Source of the DNA: JBBQED01 sp038320345
GTDB lineage: Bacteria > Bacteroidota > Bacteroidia > AKYH767-A > OLB10
Assembly: GCA_038320345.1 (NCBI GenBank)
Contig: JBBQED010000014.1
Span: forward strand, 1-64,000
Length of the DNA stretch: 64,000 nucleotides
Direction: 5' to 3'
Shown: positions 1-8,274 of the stretch, piece by piece
Position numbering within the stretch: position 1 is the stretch's first letter
Layout of the letters: each line of letters starts with the position of its first letter
Made by a program: the position numbers and the translations under genes
The notes under the pieces: model-generated
The model's database searches: none
What the model was told of the DNA's origin: nothing
The model's input: the letters and a program-made list of their open reading frames with translations, nothing else

Positions 1-380
1 TGACTAACTCAATAATTGGAGTTCGCTCATCACCGATTTCATCGGTGATTTTCCTGACGGAGGTCCTACTTTCTTTTTGCAAAAGAAAGTAGCAAAGAAA
101 GGCACCACCGAAAACCAACCGGTGATGCAGGGGGCGGGTCAGCGTTCTACCATTACCGTTTGTGTACTGGTTAACGCATCACCGGTTCGCACTTTTCGCT
201 GGACCGTCCGCGCGCCGCTTCGTATTTTTTTAAACTGGAATATCGAAAAATGCCTACTTCAATGCTGGGCCGAGTTACGACGGATTTCTTCTAGTTGTAT
301 TTTTGGTTTGCTATAAAGTATCTGTTAACGCATCACCGGTTCGCTCTTTTCGCTGGACCGGCCGCGCGCCGCTTCGTATA
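1..380. repeat. GC-rich structured intergenic repeat region
   Basis: This stretch is much more GC-rich than its surroundings and is full of symmetrical sequence. A 56-bp direct repeat lies at 170-225 and 324-379 and differs at only 2 positions. Inverted repeats are: 29-49 (9-bp arms, 3-nt loop); 66-92 (12-bp arms around TGC); and 117-128 pairing perfectly with 176-187, and again with 330-341. A 79-codon open frame at 77-316 crosses the repeats and has no protein-like features, so I do not call it a gene. From memory, similar short elements are scattered through Bacteroidota genomes, but I cannot verify that here. The window begins inside or next to the element, so its left border is unknown. 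Confidence 0.7.
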
Positions 381-490
381 GTTTTTTACTTGAAAATATT
401 ATAAGTGTACAAATTTTCCATTAAAATAATACTAAATTTTCGACTTTAGATTTTAATTTATTTGTAGTAGTGGTACATCATCGACTCAAC

Positions 491-521
491 AAAAAAGGGA
501 ACAACTTTCGTTGTTCCCTTT
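491..521 (-). terminator. Rho-independent terminator of the DUF4397 gene
   Basis: A perfect 12-bp stem (494-505 with 510-521) closes on a 4-nt loop that reads GAAA in the minus-strand transcript. A run of six U follows (491-496). It lies 26 bp beyond the stop codon of the minus-strand gene at 547. Confidence 0.92.
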
Positions 522-546
522 CCATCATTAAACTCAACTAAATAAT

Positions 547-3500
547 TTACTCTACAATTAATTTTTGTGTGAACACATTCTTACCAATGTTTGTCTTTAT
601 GAAGTAAAGTCCTTTTGATAAATTTGTGGTATTGATGATGTAATTAGATAAACCAGCAGGAATAACCTCGCGCTGTAATTCTTGTCCTAAAGTATTGCTG
701 ATCGTCAGTGTTGAAGTTCCGATAGTTCTTTCTGTAAAATTAACTTGAACGAAATCGTTTGCAGGGTTTGGATACATACTAAAATTAGCTGCGTTGTTTT
801 CTTCAAGACTAGTGATATTACTAAAGATGACTACTGTTCCGTTCGGTAACACTCCAATCAGTCCAAAGGAAGCACCATTCTGATTAGCAGATGGATCCAA
901 GAAACCAGAAGCCAAAACTACTGCAGCATTTCCACCTAATGAAGTAAGATCAGCAGAGAAACTAGCTACAATTACAGAGTTATCATTTCCTGGAGTAACA
1001 TTCAATGTATAACCAGCAGCAGGAACATTTAAATAAGGAGTGATATTGCTGTACTGTGCATTATCAACTAAAATTGCAGCACTTGCTAAAACGTCAACCG
1101 TTGGAGCATCAGAAGCACCATGCACTACTCTTAAATCAACGTCACCAGCATTAACCGCTGTTTCACGCATTTGATCTTGTAAGAACAAGGTGAATGCTGT
1201 AGATTGTCCATCAGGATTTACTGCAAAGTTCGCAGGATTCAAAACTCCATTTGCAACAGCAATATAACTATTACCGTTCTGTAAAGTAACTTCAAAGTTT
1301 TTCAATGTATCATTTACAGAAGTACTGTTTCCAGCAGCAACTCCAATATTCAATACAACATCTGCTGGAACAAAGATATACGGCGTAGCTGTGCGGAATG
1401 CAAAATCATCTAGCAACAAATTGCCGTTTACATATACATCTACACTTGCAGCTCCTGGGTCAGCGGCATTATGAATCACTTGTAATCTTGCTTGACTAGA
1501 TGCAGGAAGAGTCACTACTGTACCATTTGCTAATGCAGCAAAGAGTCCGAATGCTGCTCCATTCTGATTGGTAGATGGATCTAAGAATCCTGATGCAAAC
1601 ACAACCGCACTTCCACCACCTAATGAAGATAGATCAGCTTGAAATGATGCTACAATCGGAGAACCAGATGCAGGAGTTACATCTAAAATATAATTTGCAG
1701 GAGGAACAGAAACATATCCTGTGATTGCTCCATAAGAAGCATCATTCACTAACGTTGCAACAGTTCTTGCGATTACATCAACAGTTGGAGCATCAGATGC
1801 GCCATGCACAGCACGGAAGTCAACATCACCAGCATTAACCGCTGTTTCACGCATTTGATCTTGTAAGAACAATGTGAATGCTGTAGATTGTCCATCAGGA
1901 TTTACTGCGAAGTTCGCAGGATTTAAAACTCCATTTGCAACAGCAATATAACTATTGCCATTCTGTAAAGTAACTTCAAAGTTTTTCAGTGTATCATTTA
2001 CAGACGTACTGTTTCCAGCAGCAACTCCAATATTTAAAACAACACCAGCAGGAACACTAATGTATGGTGTTGCAGAGCGGAATGCAAAATCATCCAATAA
2101 TAAATTACCATTTACATACACATCTACAATTGCAGCTCCTGGATCAGCAGCATTATGAATGACTTGTAATCTTGCTTCACTCGTAGCAGGAAAGGTAACA
2201 ACTGTACCATTTGCTAATGCAGCAAAAAGTCCGAAAGCAGCTCCGTTCTGATTGGTAGATGGATCTAAGAATCCTGAGGCGAATACAACAGCACTTCCAC
2301 CACCTAATGAAGATAAATCAGCTTGAAATGATGCTACAATCGGAGAACCGGCAGCAGGAGTTACATCTAAAATATAATTTGCAGGAGGCACAGAAACATA
2401 TCCTGTGATATCACCATAAGAAGCATCATCTACTAATGTTGCAACAGTTCTTGCGATTACATCAACTGTTGGAGCATCAGATGCGCCATGCACAGCACGG
2501 AAGTCAACATCACCCGCGTTAACCGCTGTTTCACGCATTTGATCTTGTAAGAACAATGTGAATGCTGTAGATTGGCCATCAGGATTTACTCCGAAGTTCG
2601 CAGGATTTAAAACTCCATTCGCAACAGCAATATAACTATTGCCATTCTGTAAAGTAACTTCAAAGTTTTTCAGTGTATCATTTACAGACGTACTGTTTCC
2701 AGCAGCAACTCCAATATTTAAAACAACACCAGCAGGAACACTAATATATGGTGTTGCAGAGCGGAATGCAAAATCATCCAATAATAAATTACCATTTACA
2801 TACACATCAACAATTGCAGCTCCTGGATCAGCAGCATTATGAATCACTTGTAATCTTGCTTCACTCGTTGCTGGAAAGGTAACAACTGTACCATTTGCTA
2901 ATGCAGCAAAGAGTCCGAATGCTGCTCCATTCTGATTGGTAGATGGATCTAAGAAACCTGATGCGAATACAACAGCACTTCCACCACCTAAAGAAGATAG
3001 ATCAGCTTGAAATGATGCTACAATCGGAGAACCGGCTGCTGGGGTTACATCTAAAATATAATTTGCAGGAGGTACAGAAACATATCCTGTGATATCACTA
3101 TAAGAAGCATCATCAACTAATGTTGCAACAGTTCTTGCAATCACATCAACCGTTGGAGCATCAGATGCGCCATGCACTGCACGGAAATCTACATCACCTG
3201 AATTAACAGCATTTTCACGCATTTGATCTTGTAAGAACAATGTGAATGCTGTAGATTTTCCATCAGGATTTACTGAGAAATTCGCGGGATTTAAAACTCC
3301 ATTCGCAACAGCAATATAACTATTGCCATTCTGTAAAGTAACTTCAAAATTTTTCAGCGTATCATTTACAGACGTACTGTTTCCAGCAGCAACTCCAATA
3401 TTTAAAACAACTCCAGCAGGAACGAATATAAATGGAGTAGCTGTGCGGAATGCAAAATTATCTAGTAATAAACTTCCGTTTACATATACATCAACAATCG

Positions 3501-4311
3501 CAGCTCCTGGGTCAGCAGCATTATGTATTACTTGTAATCTAGCCTGACTAGTTGCAGGAAGTGTAACTACTGTTCCATTTGCCAAAGCAGCAAAAAGTCC
3601 AAATGAAGCTCCGTTTTGATTGGCAGATGGATCTAAGAATCCTGATGCAAATACAACGGCACTACCGCCACCTAATGAAGATAGGTCAGCTTGAAATGAT
3701 GCTACAATTGGAGCACCAGCAGCAGGGGTAACATCTAAAACATAATTTGCAGGAGGAACGGTAACATAACCTGTGATATCGCCATAAGAAGCATCGTTCA
3801 CAATTGTTGCAACAGTTCTTGCAATCACATCAACTGATGGAGCGTCTGATGCACCATGAACGGCTACAAAATCAACATCAGTACCATTCATTGCCATGTT
3901 TCTAATATTATTTTGAAGAAACAATGTAAATGCTGTGGAGTTTCCATCAGGATTTACAGCAAAGTTGGCTGGATTTAAAACTCCATTTGCAACAGCAATG
4001 TAACGGTCTCCGCTAGCAAGTGTTACAGTGAAATTTTTCAAGGTGTCGTTCACAGAAACACTATTGCCTGGAGCAACACCAATGTTTAACGGAACGCCAG
4101 CAGGCAAAGTTAGAAACGAGGTTGCTGTTCTAAATGTAAAATCGTCGATAGCAAGTGCTCCGTTTACATAAACATCAACTGTTGCAGCAGCAGGGTCAGC
4201 AGCGTTATGAATCACTTGCAATTCGGCAGTTTGCCCAAACGATTTTACAGCCAGCAGCATCAATGCCGCGGGCACTAAAATTGAATTGTAGATTAACTTT
4301 TTCATTTTCAA
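547..4311 (-). CDS. secreted DUF4397 tandem-repeat protein with type A T9SS sorting domain
   Basis: 1254 residues. A signal peptide covers about residues 1-27 (ends SFGQ). Five tandem units of 228 residues follow from about residue 29, each holding two DUF4397-like halves (QVIHNAADP... and AVHGASDAP...). The last ~86 residues are a type A T9SS sorting domain (MYPNPANDFVQ at its start, QKLIVE at its end). The protein is therefore expected to cross the outer membrane by T9SS and be anchored or released at the surface. The middle units are nearly identical in DNA as well, with a 684-bp period. The fifth unit has a diverged second half. DUF4397 has no established function; adhesion or surface coating is inference. 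The start could also be Met3. The gene stands alone with its own strong terminator. Confidence 0.9.
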   Translation of the reverse strand: MKMKKLIYNSILVPAALMLLAVKSFGQTAELQVIHNAADPAAATVDVYVNGALAIDDFTFRTATSFLTLPAGVPLNIGVAPGNSVSVNDTLKNFTVTLASGDRYIAVANGVLNPANFAVNPDGNSTAFTLFLQNNIRNMAMNGTDVDFVAVHGASDAPSVDVIARTVATIVNDASYGDITGYVTVPPANYVLDVTPAAGAPIVASFQADLSSLGGGSAVVFASGFLDPSANQNGASFGLFAALANGTVVTLPATSQARLQVIHNAADPGAAIVDVYVNGSLLLDNFAFRTATPFIFVPAGVVLNIGVAAGNSTSVNDTLKNFEVTLQNGNSYIAVANGVLNPANFSVNPDGKSTAFTLFLQDQMRENAVNSGDVDFRAVHGASDAPTVDVIARTVATLVDDASYSDITGYVSVPPANYILDVTPAAGSPIVASFQADLSSLGGGSAVVFASGFLDPSTNQNGAAFGLFAALANGTVVTFPATSEARLQVIHNAADPGAAIVDVYVNGNLLLDDFAFRSATPYISVPAGVVLNIGVAAGNSTSVNDTLKNFEVTLQNGNSYIAVANGVLNPANFGVNPDGQSTAFTLFLQDQMRETAVNAGDVDFRAVHGASDAPTVDVIARTVATLVDDASYGDITGYVSVPPANYILDVTPAAGSPIVASFQADLSSLGGGSAVVFASGFLDPSTNQNGAAFGLFAALANGTVVTFPATSEARLQVIHNAADPGAAIVDVYVNGNLLLDDFAFRSATPYISVPAGVVLNIGVAAGNSTSVNDTLKNFEVTLQNGNSYIAVANGVLNPANFAVNPDGQSTAFTLFLQDQMRETAVNAGDVDFRAVHGASDAPTVDVIARTVATLVNDASYGAITGYVSVPPANYILDVTPASGSPIVASFQADLSSLGGGSAVVFASGFLDPSTNQNGAAFGLFAALANGTVVTLPASSQARLQVIHNAADPGAASVDVYVNGNLLLDDFAFRTATPYIFVPADVVLNIGVAAGNSTSVNDTLKNFEVTLQNGNSYIAVANGVLNPANFAVNPDGQSTAFTLFLQDQMRETAVNAGDVDLRVVHGASDAPTVDVLASAAILVDNAQYSNITPYLNVPAAGYTLNVTPGNDNSVIVASFSADLTSLGGNAAVVLASGFLDPSANQNGASFGLIGVLPNGTVVIFSNITSLEENNAANFSMYPNPANDFVQVNFTERTIGTSTLTISNTLGQELQREVIPAGLSNYIINTTNLSKGLYFIKTNIGKNVFTQKLIVE
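1160..3560 (-). repeat. near-identical 684-bp tandem repeats inside the DUF4397 gene
   Basis: The coding repeats recur every 684 bp: the same stretch begins at 1955, 2639 and 3323. Over the 204-bp stretches starting at 1955 and 2639 the translations of the reverse frame differ at a single residue. Such long direct DNA repeats are substrates for RecA-dependent or slippage-driven changes in unit number. Confidence 0.85.
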
Positions 4312-4614
4312 AATGGTTTTTTTAGGTTGAAGTACTGTTTAATTTTTTTCAATAAAATCTAAACACCAAAATCAAAACATTGTTCATGCTCAGCGAAAAA
4401 AATATAAACAAAAATCACAACTGACTAATTATCAAGACAATTAAAACACTATTAAAAACAAGTCTTTCCAATAATACTATTCAAATCGGAATAAAAGGGG
4501 TCTATTAATCAATGCTAGCGATATTTTACTGCAAGTCTCGAAATTCCTCTTTTGAAGTCCTAGCAGAGGTGCTAAGAGCTAAAAATGACTTTTGCTAAGT
4601 AGAAATGAAGAAAA

Positions 4615-4631
4615 TTCCTCTTCAAGAGGAA
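4615..4631. promoter_or_regulatory. candidate operator palindrome upstream of the MerR/B12 regulator
   Basis: Perfect inverted repeat with 8-bp arms (TTCCTCTT / AAGAGGAA) around one central base. It ends 47 bp before the -7 element of the regulator gene. An 11-mer sharing one arm occurs 71 bp further upstream. MerR-family proteins bind dyad operators, so autoregulation is a reasonable guess, but nothing here proves binding. Confidence 0.35.
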
Positions 4632-4678
4632 AATCTGAAATATTCTATGATTCTAAATATTAATCCATTCTGTTCAAG

Positions 4679-4686
4679 TATCTTTG
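4679..4686 (+). promoter_or_regulatory. -7 promoter element (TATCTTTG)
   Basis: Exact match to the Bacteroidota sigma consensus TAnnTTTG, ending 16 bp before the start codon at 4703. No clear -33 TTTG is visible at the usual distance, which suits an activator- or repressor-controlled promoter. Confidence 0.55.
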
Positions 4687-4702
4687 CCAAATATTAAACA
4701 AA

Positions 4703-5590
4703 ATGAATTCTTACTCCATCTCGGATTTAGAAGAATATTCCGGAATAAAGGCGCATACCATTCGGGCTTGGGAACAACGCTATAATGCGTTAAAACCCCA
4801 TCGCTCTGATGGCAATACCCGCTATTATGATAATTCTCAACTAAAGCGACTCCTTAATATAGTAAGCCTGATGGACTCAGGTTATAAAACATCTGAACTC
4901 TGTACCATGAGCGATGCGTCGCTTAATGATTTGCTCGATAAACGACTGAGCTTATCGCTAGTGAATGATAAGGCCTATGAATACTTTATTTCCCAGATCC
5001 TAGCCTCCGGAATAGAATTTAATGAAGCGCTCTTTGAAAAACTTTTTTCAAATTGCATTCTACGCTTTGGATTGAAAAGCTCTTATTTAAACGTGATTTA
5101 TCCGGTGATGATTAGAACTGGACTATTATGGTCAAAAGATTCTCTTTCTATAGGATCCGAACATTTTATATCCAATTTAATCAGACAAAAGATTTTATCC
5201 GCCATTGACTCCTTGCCTCCTCCCAAAACGAATGAGAACTCATGGCTTTTATTTCTGCCAGTAAATGAATTTCACGAAATTGGAATTCTATTCACCAAGT
5301 ATTTAATTCAACAAGCTGGATACAGAGTAATATACTTAGGAGCAAATGTTCCCTTTGATTCGCTATTAAGCACATTCGTCGCCACAAAACCTTCCAATAT
5401 ATTCTTCTTTTTTATTCGTTACAACAGGCATGAAGAATCTCAAGACTACATCCATAAACTGGTAGAAAATTTCAAAGACTCTAAGATTTATATCTCCGGG
5501 AATCAGAAGTTAATAAGTCAGATAAAGCCAAACAATAGCATAACGTGGATTCAATCTGTTGATCAACTAGAAGAAGTACTTCACTCATAA
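4703..5590 (+). CDS. MerR-family regulator with cobalamin-binding domain (CarH-like)
   Basis: 295 residues. The N-terminal MerR winged helix-turn-helix covers about 4-75 (IRAWEQRYNALKPHR). A helical linker follows, then a B12-binding Rossmann domain at about 180-292. The two CarH signatures are intact: W143 followed nine residues later by E153-H154 (the Wx9EH cap over the cobalamin upper face), and ExHxxG at 189-194 with H191 as the expected lower axial ligand. In characterised CarH proteins, adenosylcobalamin drives tetramer formation and DNA binding, and light breaks the complex and releases the operator, usually at carotenoid genes. Here the crt operon lies about 30 kb downstream, while the next gene is a TonB-dependent receptor. 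Light and B12 sensing is inferred from motifs. Methylcobalamin or ligand-free relatives such as CarA/LitR are alternatives. Confidence 0.88.
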   Translation: MNSYSISDLEEYSGIKAHTIRAWEQRYNALKPHRSDGNTRYYDNSQLKRLLNIVSLMDSGYKTSELCTMSDASLNDLLDKRLSLSLVNDKAYEYFISQILASGIEFNEALFEKLFSNCILRFGLKSSYLNVIYPVMIRTGLLWSKDSLSIGSEHFISNLIRQKILSAIDSLPPPKTNENSWLLFLPVNEFHEIGILFTKYLIQQAGYRVIYLGANVPFDSLLSTFVATKPSNIFFFFIRYNRHEESQDYIHKLVENFKDSKIYISGNQKLISQIKPNNSITWIQSVDQLEEVLHS

Positions 5591-5708
5591 ATCACTGGAT
5601 GAAATCTTACGACTTGCACTCAGTACTGAAAAACTAATTTTTATTATTATACCCCTATTTGCAGCTTTTTTATTTATTAAAACCGAAAAAAAAGAAGAAA
5701 TTTATCCT

Positions 5709-8078
5709 ATGAAAAATTTATGGATCATTGCAATACTATTTTGCTTTAATTATCAAACACAAGCTCAAAGTGGTGTTATTAAAGGCAGAGTCACAAATAG
5801 TATCAATAAACAACCCATACCGTATATAAATGTCATCTTAGAGGGCACAACCACTGGAGCGAGAACCGACATTGATGGTAATTATCAACTTACCAACTTA
5901 ATACCGGGTATCTACAATATTTCAGCCAGTGGAGTGGGGTTTAAAAGTCTTACACTTTTTGAAGTGCAAGTTTCCAATATTAATGCTACGTTTCTAAATT
6001 TTGAACTAGAAGAATCAGCACAAAATTTAAAAGAAGTAGACATCACCACTAATCCATTTACAAAAAGAGAAGAAAGTCCGGTAAGCTTACGCAATATTGG
6101 TGTTGCAGAAATCAAACGAAATCCTGGTGGCAACAGAGATATTTCTAAAGTGATTCAATCATTGCCCGGCGTAGCGATAACTTCTAGTTTCAGAAATGAT
6201 ATAATTGTGAGAGGTGGATCGCCCAATGAAAATCGTTTTTACCTCGACGGAATTGAAGTGCCAACGATCAATCATTTTAGCACGCAAGGTTCTTCGGGTG
6301 GACCTGTTGGACTCATAAACGTAGATTTTATTCAAGATGTAAATTTTTATTCTGGAGCATTCCCTGCAAATCGCGGCAATGCCTTGAGTTCCGTACTCGA
6401 TTTTAAATACAAAGATGCACGGACCGATAAAGCGGCTTATAGCGCAACCATAGGGGCTACTGATCTTGCATTAAGTGTAGAAACACCGCTCTCTAAAAAA
6501 TCTACTTTAATAGCATCATGGCGTAGAAGCTATCTTCAACTATTAGCTAAAGCTCTTGAATTTCCTTTTTTACCTAAGTATGACGACCTTCAATTCAAAA
6601 CAGAGATAAAACAAAATTCGAAAAATGTTATTTCAATCATCGGATTGGGAGCTATTGATAAGTTTACTTTAAATCCCAAGATCAATAAAACAGAAGAAAA
6701 TCAATATGATTTAGCTACTCTTCCATCATCTAATCAATGGAATTATACAGTAGGGGGAAATTGGAGACATTTTAAAGAAAATTCTTATACCACATTTGTA
6801 ATAAGTAGAAACTATCTAAATAATGAGGCGCTGAAGTATAAAAATAATAATGAATCAGATCCATCCAATAAATTATTAGAGTATGCTTCAAGTGAAAGCG
6901 AAAATAAAATTAGGATTGAGGAAACAGTCAGAAAAAATGGATGGAAAATAAATTATGGAGCAGGAGCAGAATATGCAAACTACAACACTACCACTTTTCA
7001 AAAATTATCAAATGGTATCACCTTCAACTATGCTTCAGATTTGAACCTTATAAAGTATGGTGCTTTTGGTCAATTGAGCAAAGGAATCTTGAAAGAAAGA
7101 TTACAATTGTCATTGGGTTTACGCACAGATGGCAGCGACTTCAATACTGAAATGTCGAATCCATTCAACCAATTGTCACCGCGACTTTCAGCATCGTATA
7201 GTGTAACAGAAAAAATTAAACTTAATTTTAATACAGGAATTTACAATCAGCTTCCTTCGTACACCATTTTAGGATTCAGAAATGAGACAGGAGACCTTCT
7301 CAACAAAGAAGTGAGCTTTACAGTTGTACAACATATTGTTTTCGGGATAGAATATGCCACACGAAAAAATTTAAATATTACTATTGAAGGATTTTATAAA
7401 GGATATGATAACTATCCTTTTGATCTGATTGACTCCATTTCGCTAGCAAACGTAGGTGGTGATTTTGGCGTAGTTGGCAATACACGTGTAAAAAGTAACA
7501 ACAAGGGACGTGCCTATGGATTTGAAATATTTGCACAACAGAAGCTCTTCAAAAACTTTTATGGACTGGCATCTTATACTTTCGTGCGTAGTGAGTTTCA
7601 GGATATCAATGGAAAATACATTGCCTCGTCATGGGATTATCGTCATATGCTAAGTTTAACAGCCGGTAAAATTTTCAAGAGAAATTGGGAAGCTGGAATA
7701 AAATTCAGATACAACAGTGGTAGTCCTTATACACCTTATAATGTTGCTGCTTCTTCATTAAAATCCAATTATGATGTACTCAATGAAGGAATCAACGATA
7801 ATACATTAGTGAACTCACAAAGAATCGATCAGTTCTACCAGATCGATATTCGCGTAGACAAAAAATACAATTATAAAAAATGGATGTTAGATGTTTACCT
7901 TGACATTCAAAATATCACGAATAAAAAGACAACGCTTCGTCCAAACTTTAGCATTGAAAAAGATGCTAATGGAAATGGAATATCTGATCCCGTGAATAAT
8001 GCTTACTACATTCCAAGATACATTGATAATATTTCAGGAACACTCCTCCCTTCTATCGGCGTGATCATTCAGTTTTAA
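5709..8078 (+). CDS. TonB-dependent outer membrane receptor with carboxypeptidase-like N-terminal domain
   Basis: 789 residues. The signal peptide is about 1-19 (ends TQAQ). A CarboxypepD_reg-like beta-sandwich covers about 22-105 (IKGRVTNSINKQPIPYINV). A plug domain lies at about 125-235 (SLPGVAI, VRGGSPNENRFYLDGIEV). The rest is a beta-barrel ending in an aromatic-terminal strand (VIIQF). It should import an unidentified nutrient across the outer membrane with TonB/ExbBD energy. There is no SusD partner next to it, so it is not a classic SusCD glycan system. It begins 118 bp after the MerR/B12 regulator on the same strand, so co-transcription or control by that protein is possible. A strong terminator follows. 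The substrate is not predictable; cobalamin is only a guess from the neighbour. Confidence 0.9.
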   Translation: MKNLWIIAILFCFNYQTQAQSGVIKGRVTNSINKQPIPYINVILEGTTTGARTDIDGNYQLTNLIPGIYNISASGVGFKSLTLFEVQVSNINATFLNFELEESAQNLKEVDITTNPFTKREESPVSLRNIGVAEIKRNPGGNRDISKVIQSLPGVAITSSFRNDIIVRGGSPNENRFYLDGIEVPTINHFSTQGSSGGPVGLINVDFIQDVNFYSGAFPANRGNALSSVLDFKYKDARTDKAAYSATIGATDLALSVETPLSKKSTLIASWRRSYLQLLAKALEFPFLPKYDDLQFKTEIKQNSKNVISIIGLGAIDKFTLNPKINKTEENQYDLATLPSSNQWNYTVGGNWRHFKENSYTTFVISRNYLNNEALKYKNNNESDPSNKLLEYASSESENKIRIEETVRKNGWKINYGAGAEYANYNTTTFQKLSNGITFNYASDLNLIKYGAFGQLSKGILKERLQLSLGLRTDGSDFNTEMSNPFNQLSPRLSASYSVTEKIKLNFNTGIYNQLPSYTILGFRNETGDLLNKEVSFTVVQHIVFGIEYATRKNLNITIEGFYKGYDNYPFDLIDSISLANVGGDFGVVGNTRVKSNNKGRAYGFEIFAQQKLFKNFYGLASYTFVRSEFQDINGKYIASSWDYRHMLSLTAGKIFKRNWEAGIKFRYNSGSPYTPYNVAASSLKSNYDVLNEGINDNTLVNSQRIDQFYQIDIRVDKKYNYKKWMLDVYLDIQNITNKKTTLRPNFSIEKDANGNGISDPVNNAYYIPRYIDNISGTLLPSIGVIIQF

Positions 8079-8106
8079 AGGTAAAAGTCTAGAAGAAGTT
8101 TTCTCC

Positions 8107-8146
8107 ACCCCGACCAAAATCCACGATTTGGTCGGGGTTCTTTTTT
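8107..8146 (+). terminator. Rho-independent terminator after the TonB-dependent receptor
   Basis: Perfect 12-bp GC-rich stem (8107-8118 with 8127-8138), 8-nt loop, then TTCTTTTTT. It lies 28 bp after the receptor stop codon. Confidence 0.93.
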
Positions 8147-8205
8147 AAAGTAAACTTACCGGAGAATTGGAGGATTCAATACTGAACGAAAGCCGATATT
8201 TTCAT

Positions 8206-8213
8206 TATATTTG
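8206..8213 (+). promoter_or_regulatory. -7 promoter element (TATATTTG) for the CotH-type gene
   Basis: Exact TAnnTTTG match after the preceding terminator. A transcript starting a few bases downstream would have almost no leader for the ATG at 8224 but a ~55-nt leader for the ATG at 8275. This favours the later start. Confidence 0.5.
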
Positions 8214-8274
8214 AAAGCGGACTATGAGCACCACTAGCCGATTATCCATCCGAAAAACCAGCGCAGAATTCTAT

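Larger units (their letters stand above)
4312..4702. other. 391-bp divergent intergenic region
   Basis: AT-rich DNA between the divergent DUF4397 and MerR-type genes, with no open frame worth calling. It holds a repeated 11-mer AAATTCCTCTT (4541-4551 and 4612-4622). The second copy is part of a perfect inverted repeat with 8-bp arms at 4615-4631. A -7-like promoter element lies at 4679-4686. Confidence 0.6.

Noticed and set aside
77..316. 79-codon open frame in the first repeat region
   Set aside because: It runs across hairpins and direct repeats, has no protein-like features and no promoter; better explained as noncoding repeat DNA.
1955..3547. Three similar plus-strand open frames spaced 684 bp apart
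   Set aside because: Reverse-frame shadows of the tandem DUF4397 repeats; their similarity only mirrors the coding repeat.
547..4311. Regularly spaced repeats that could suggest a CRISPR array
   Set aside because: The period is 684 bp and the repeats are translated; there are no short spacers.
4312..4702. Cobalamin riboswitch before the B12-binding regulator
   Set aside because: No B12-box-like sequence or suitable helices found; only the palindrome and 11-mer repeat are present.
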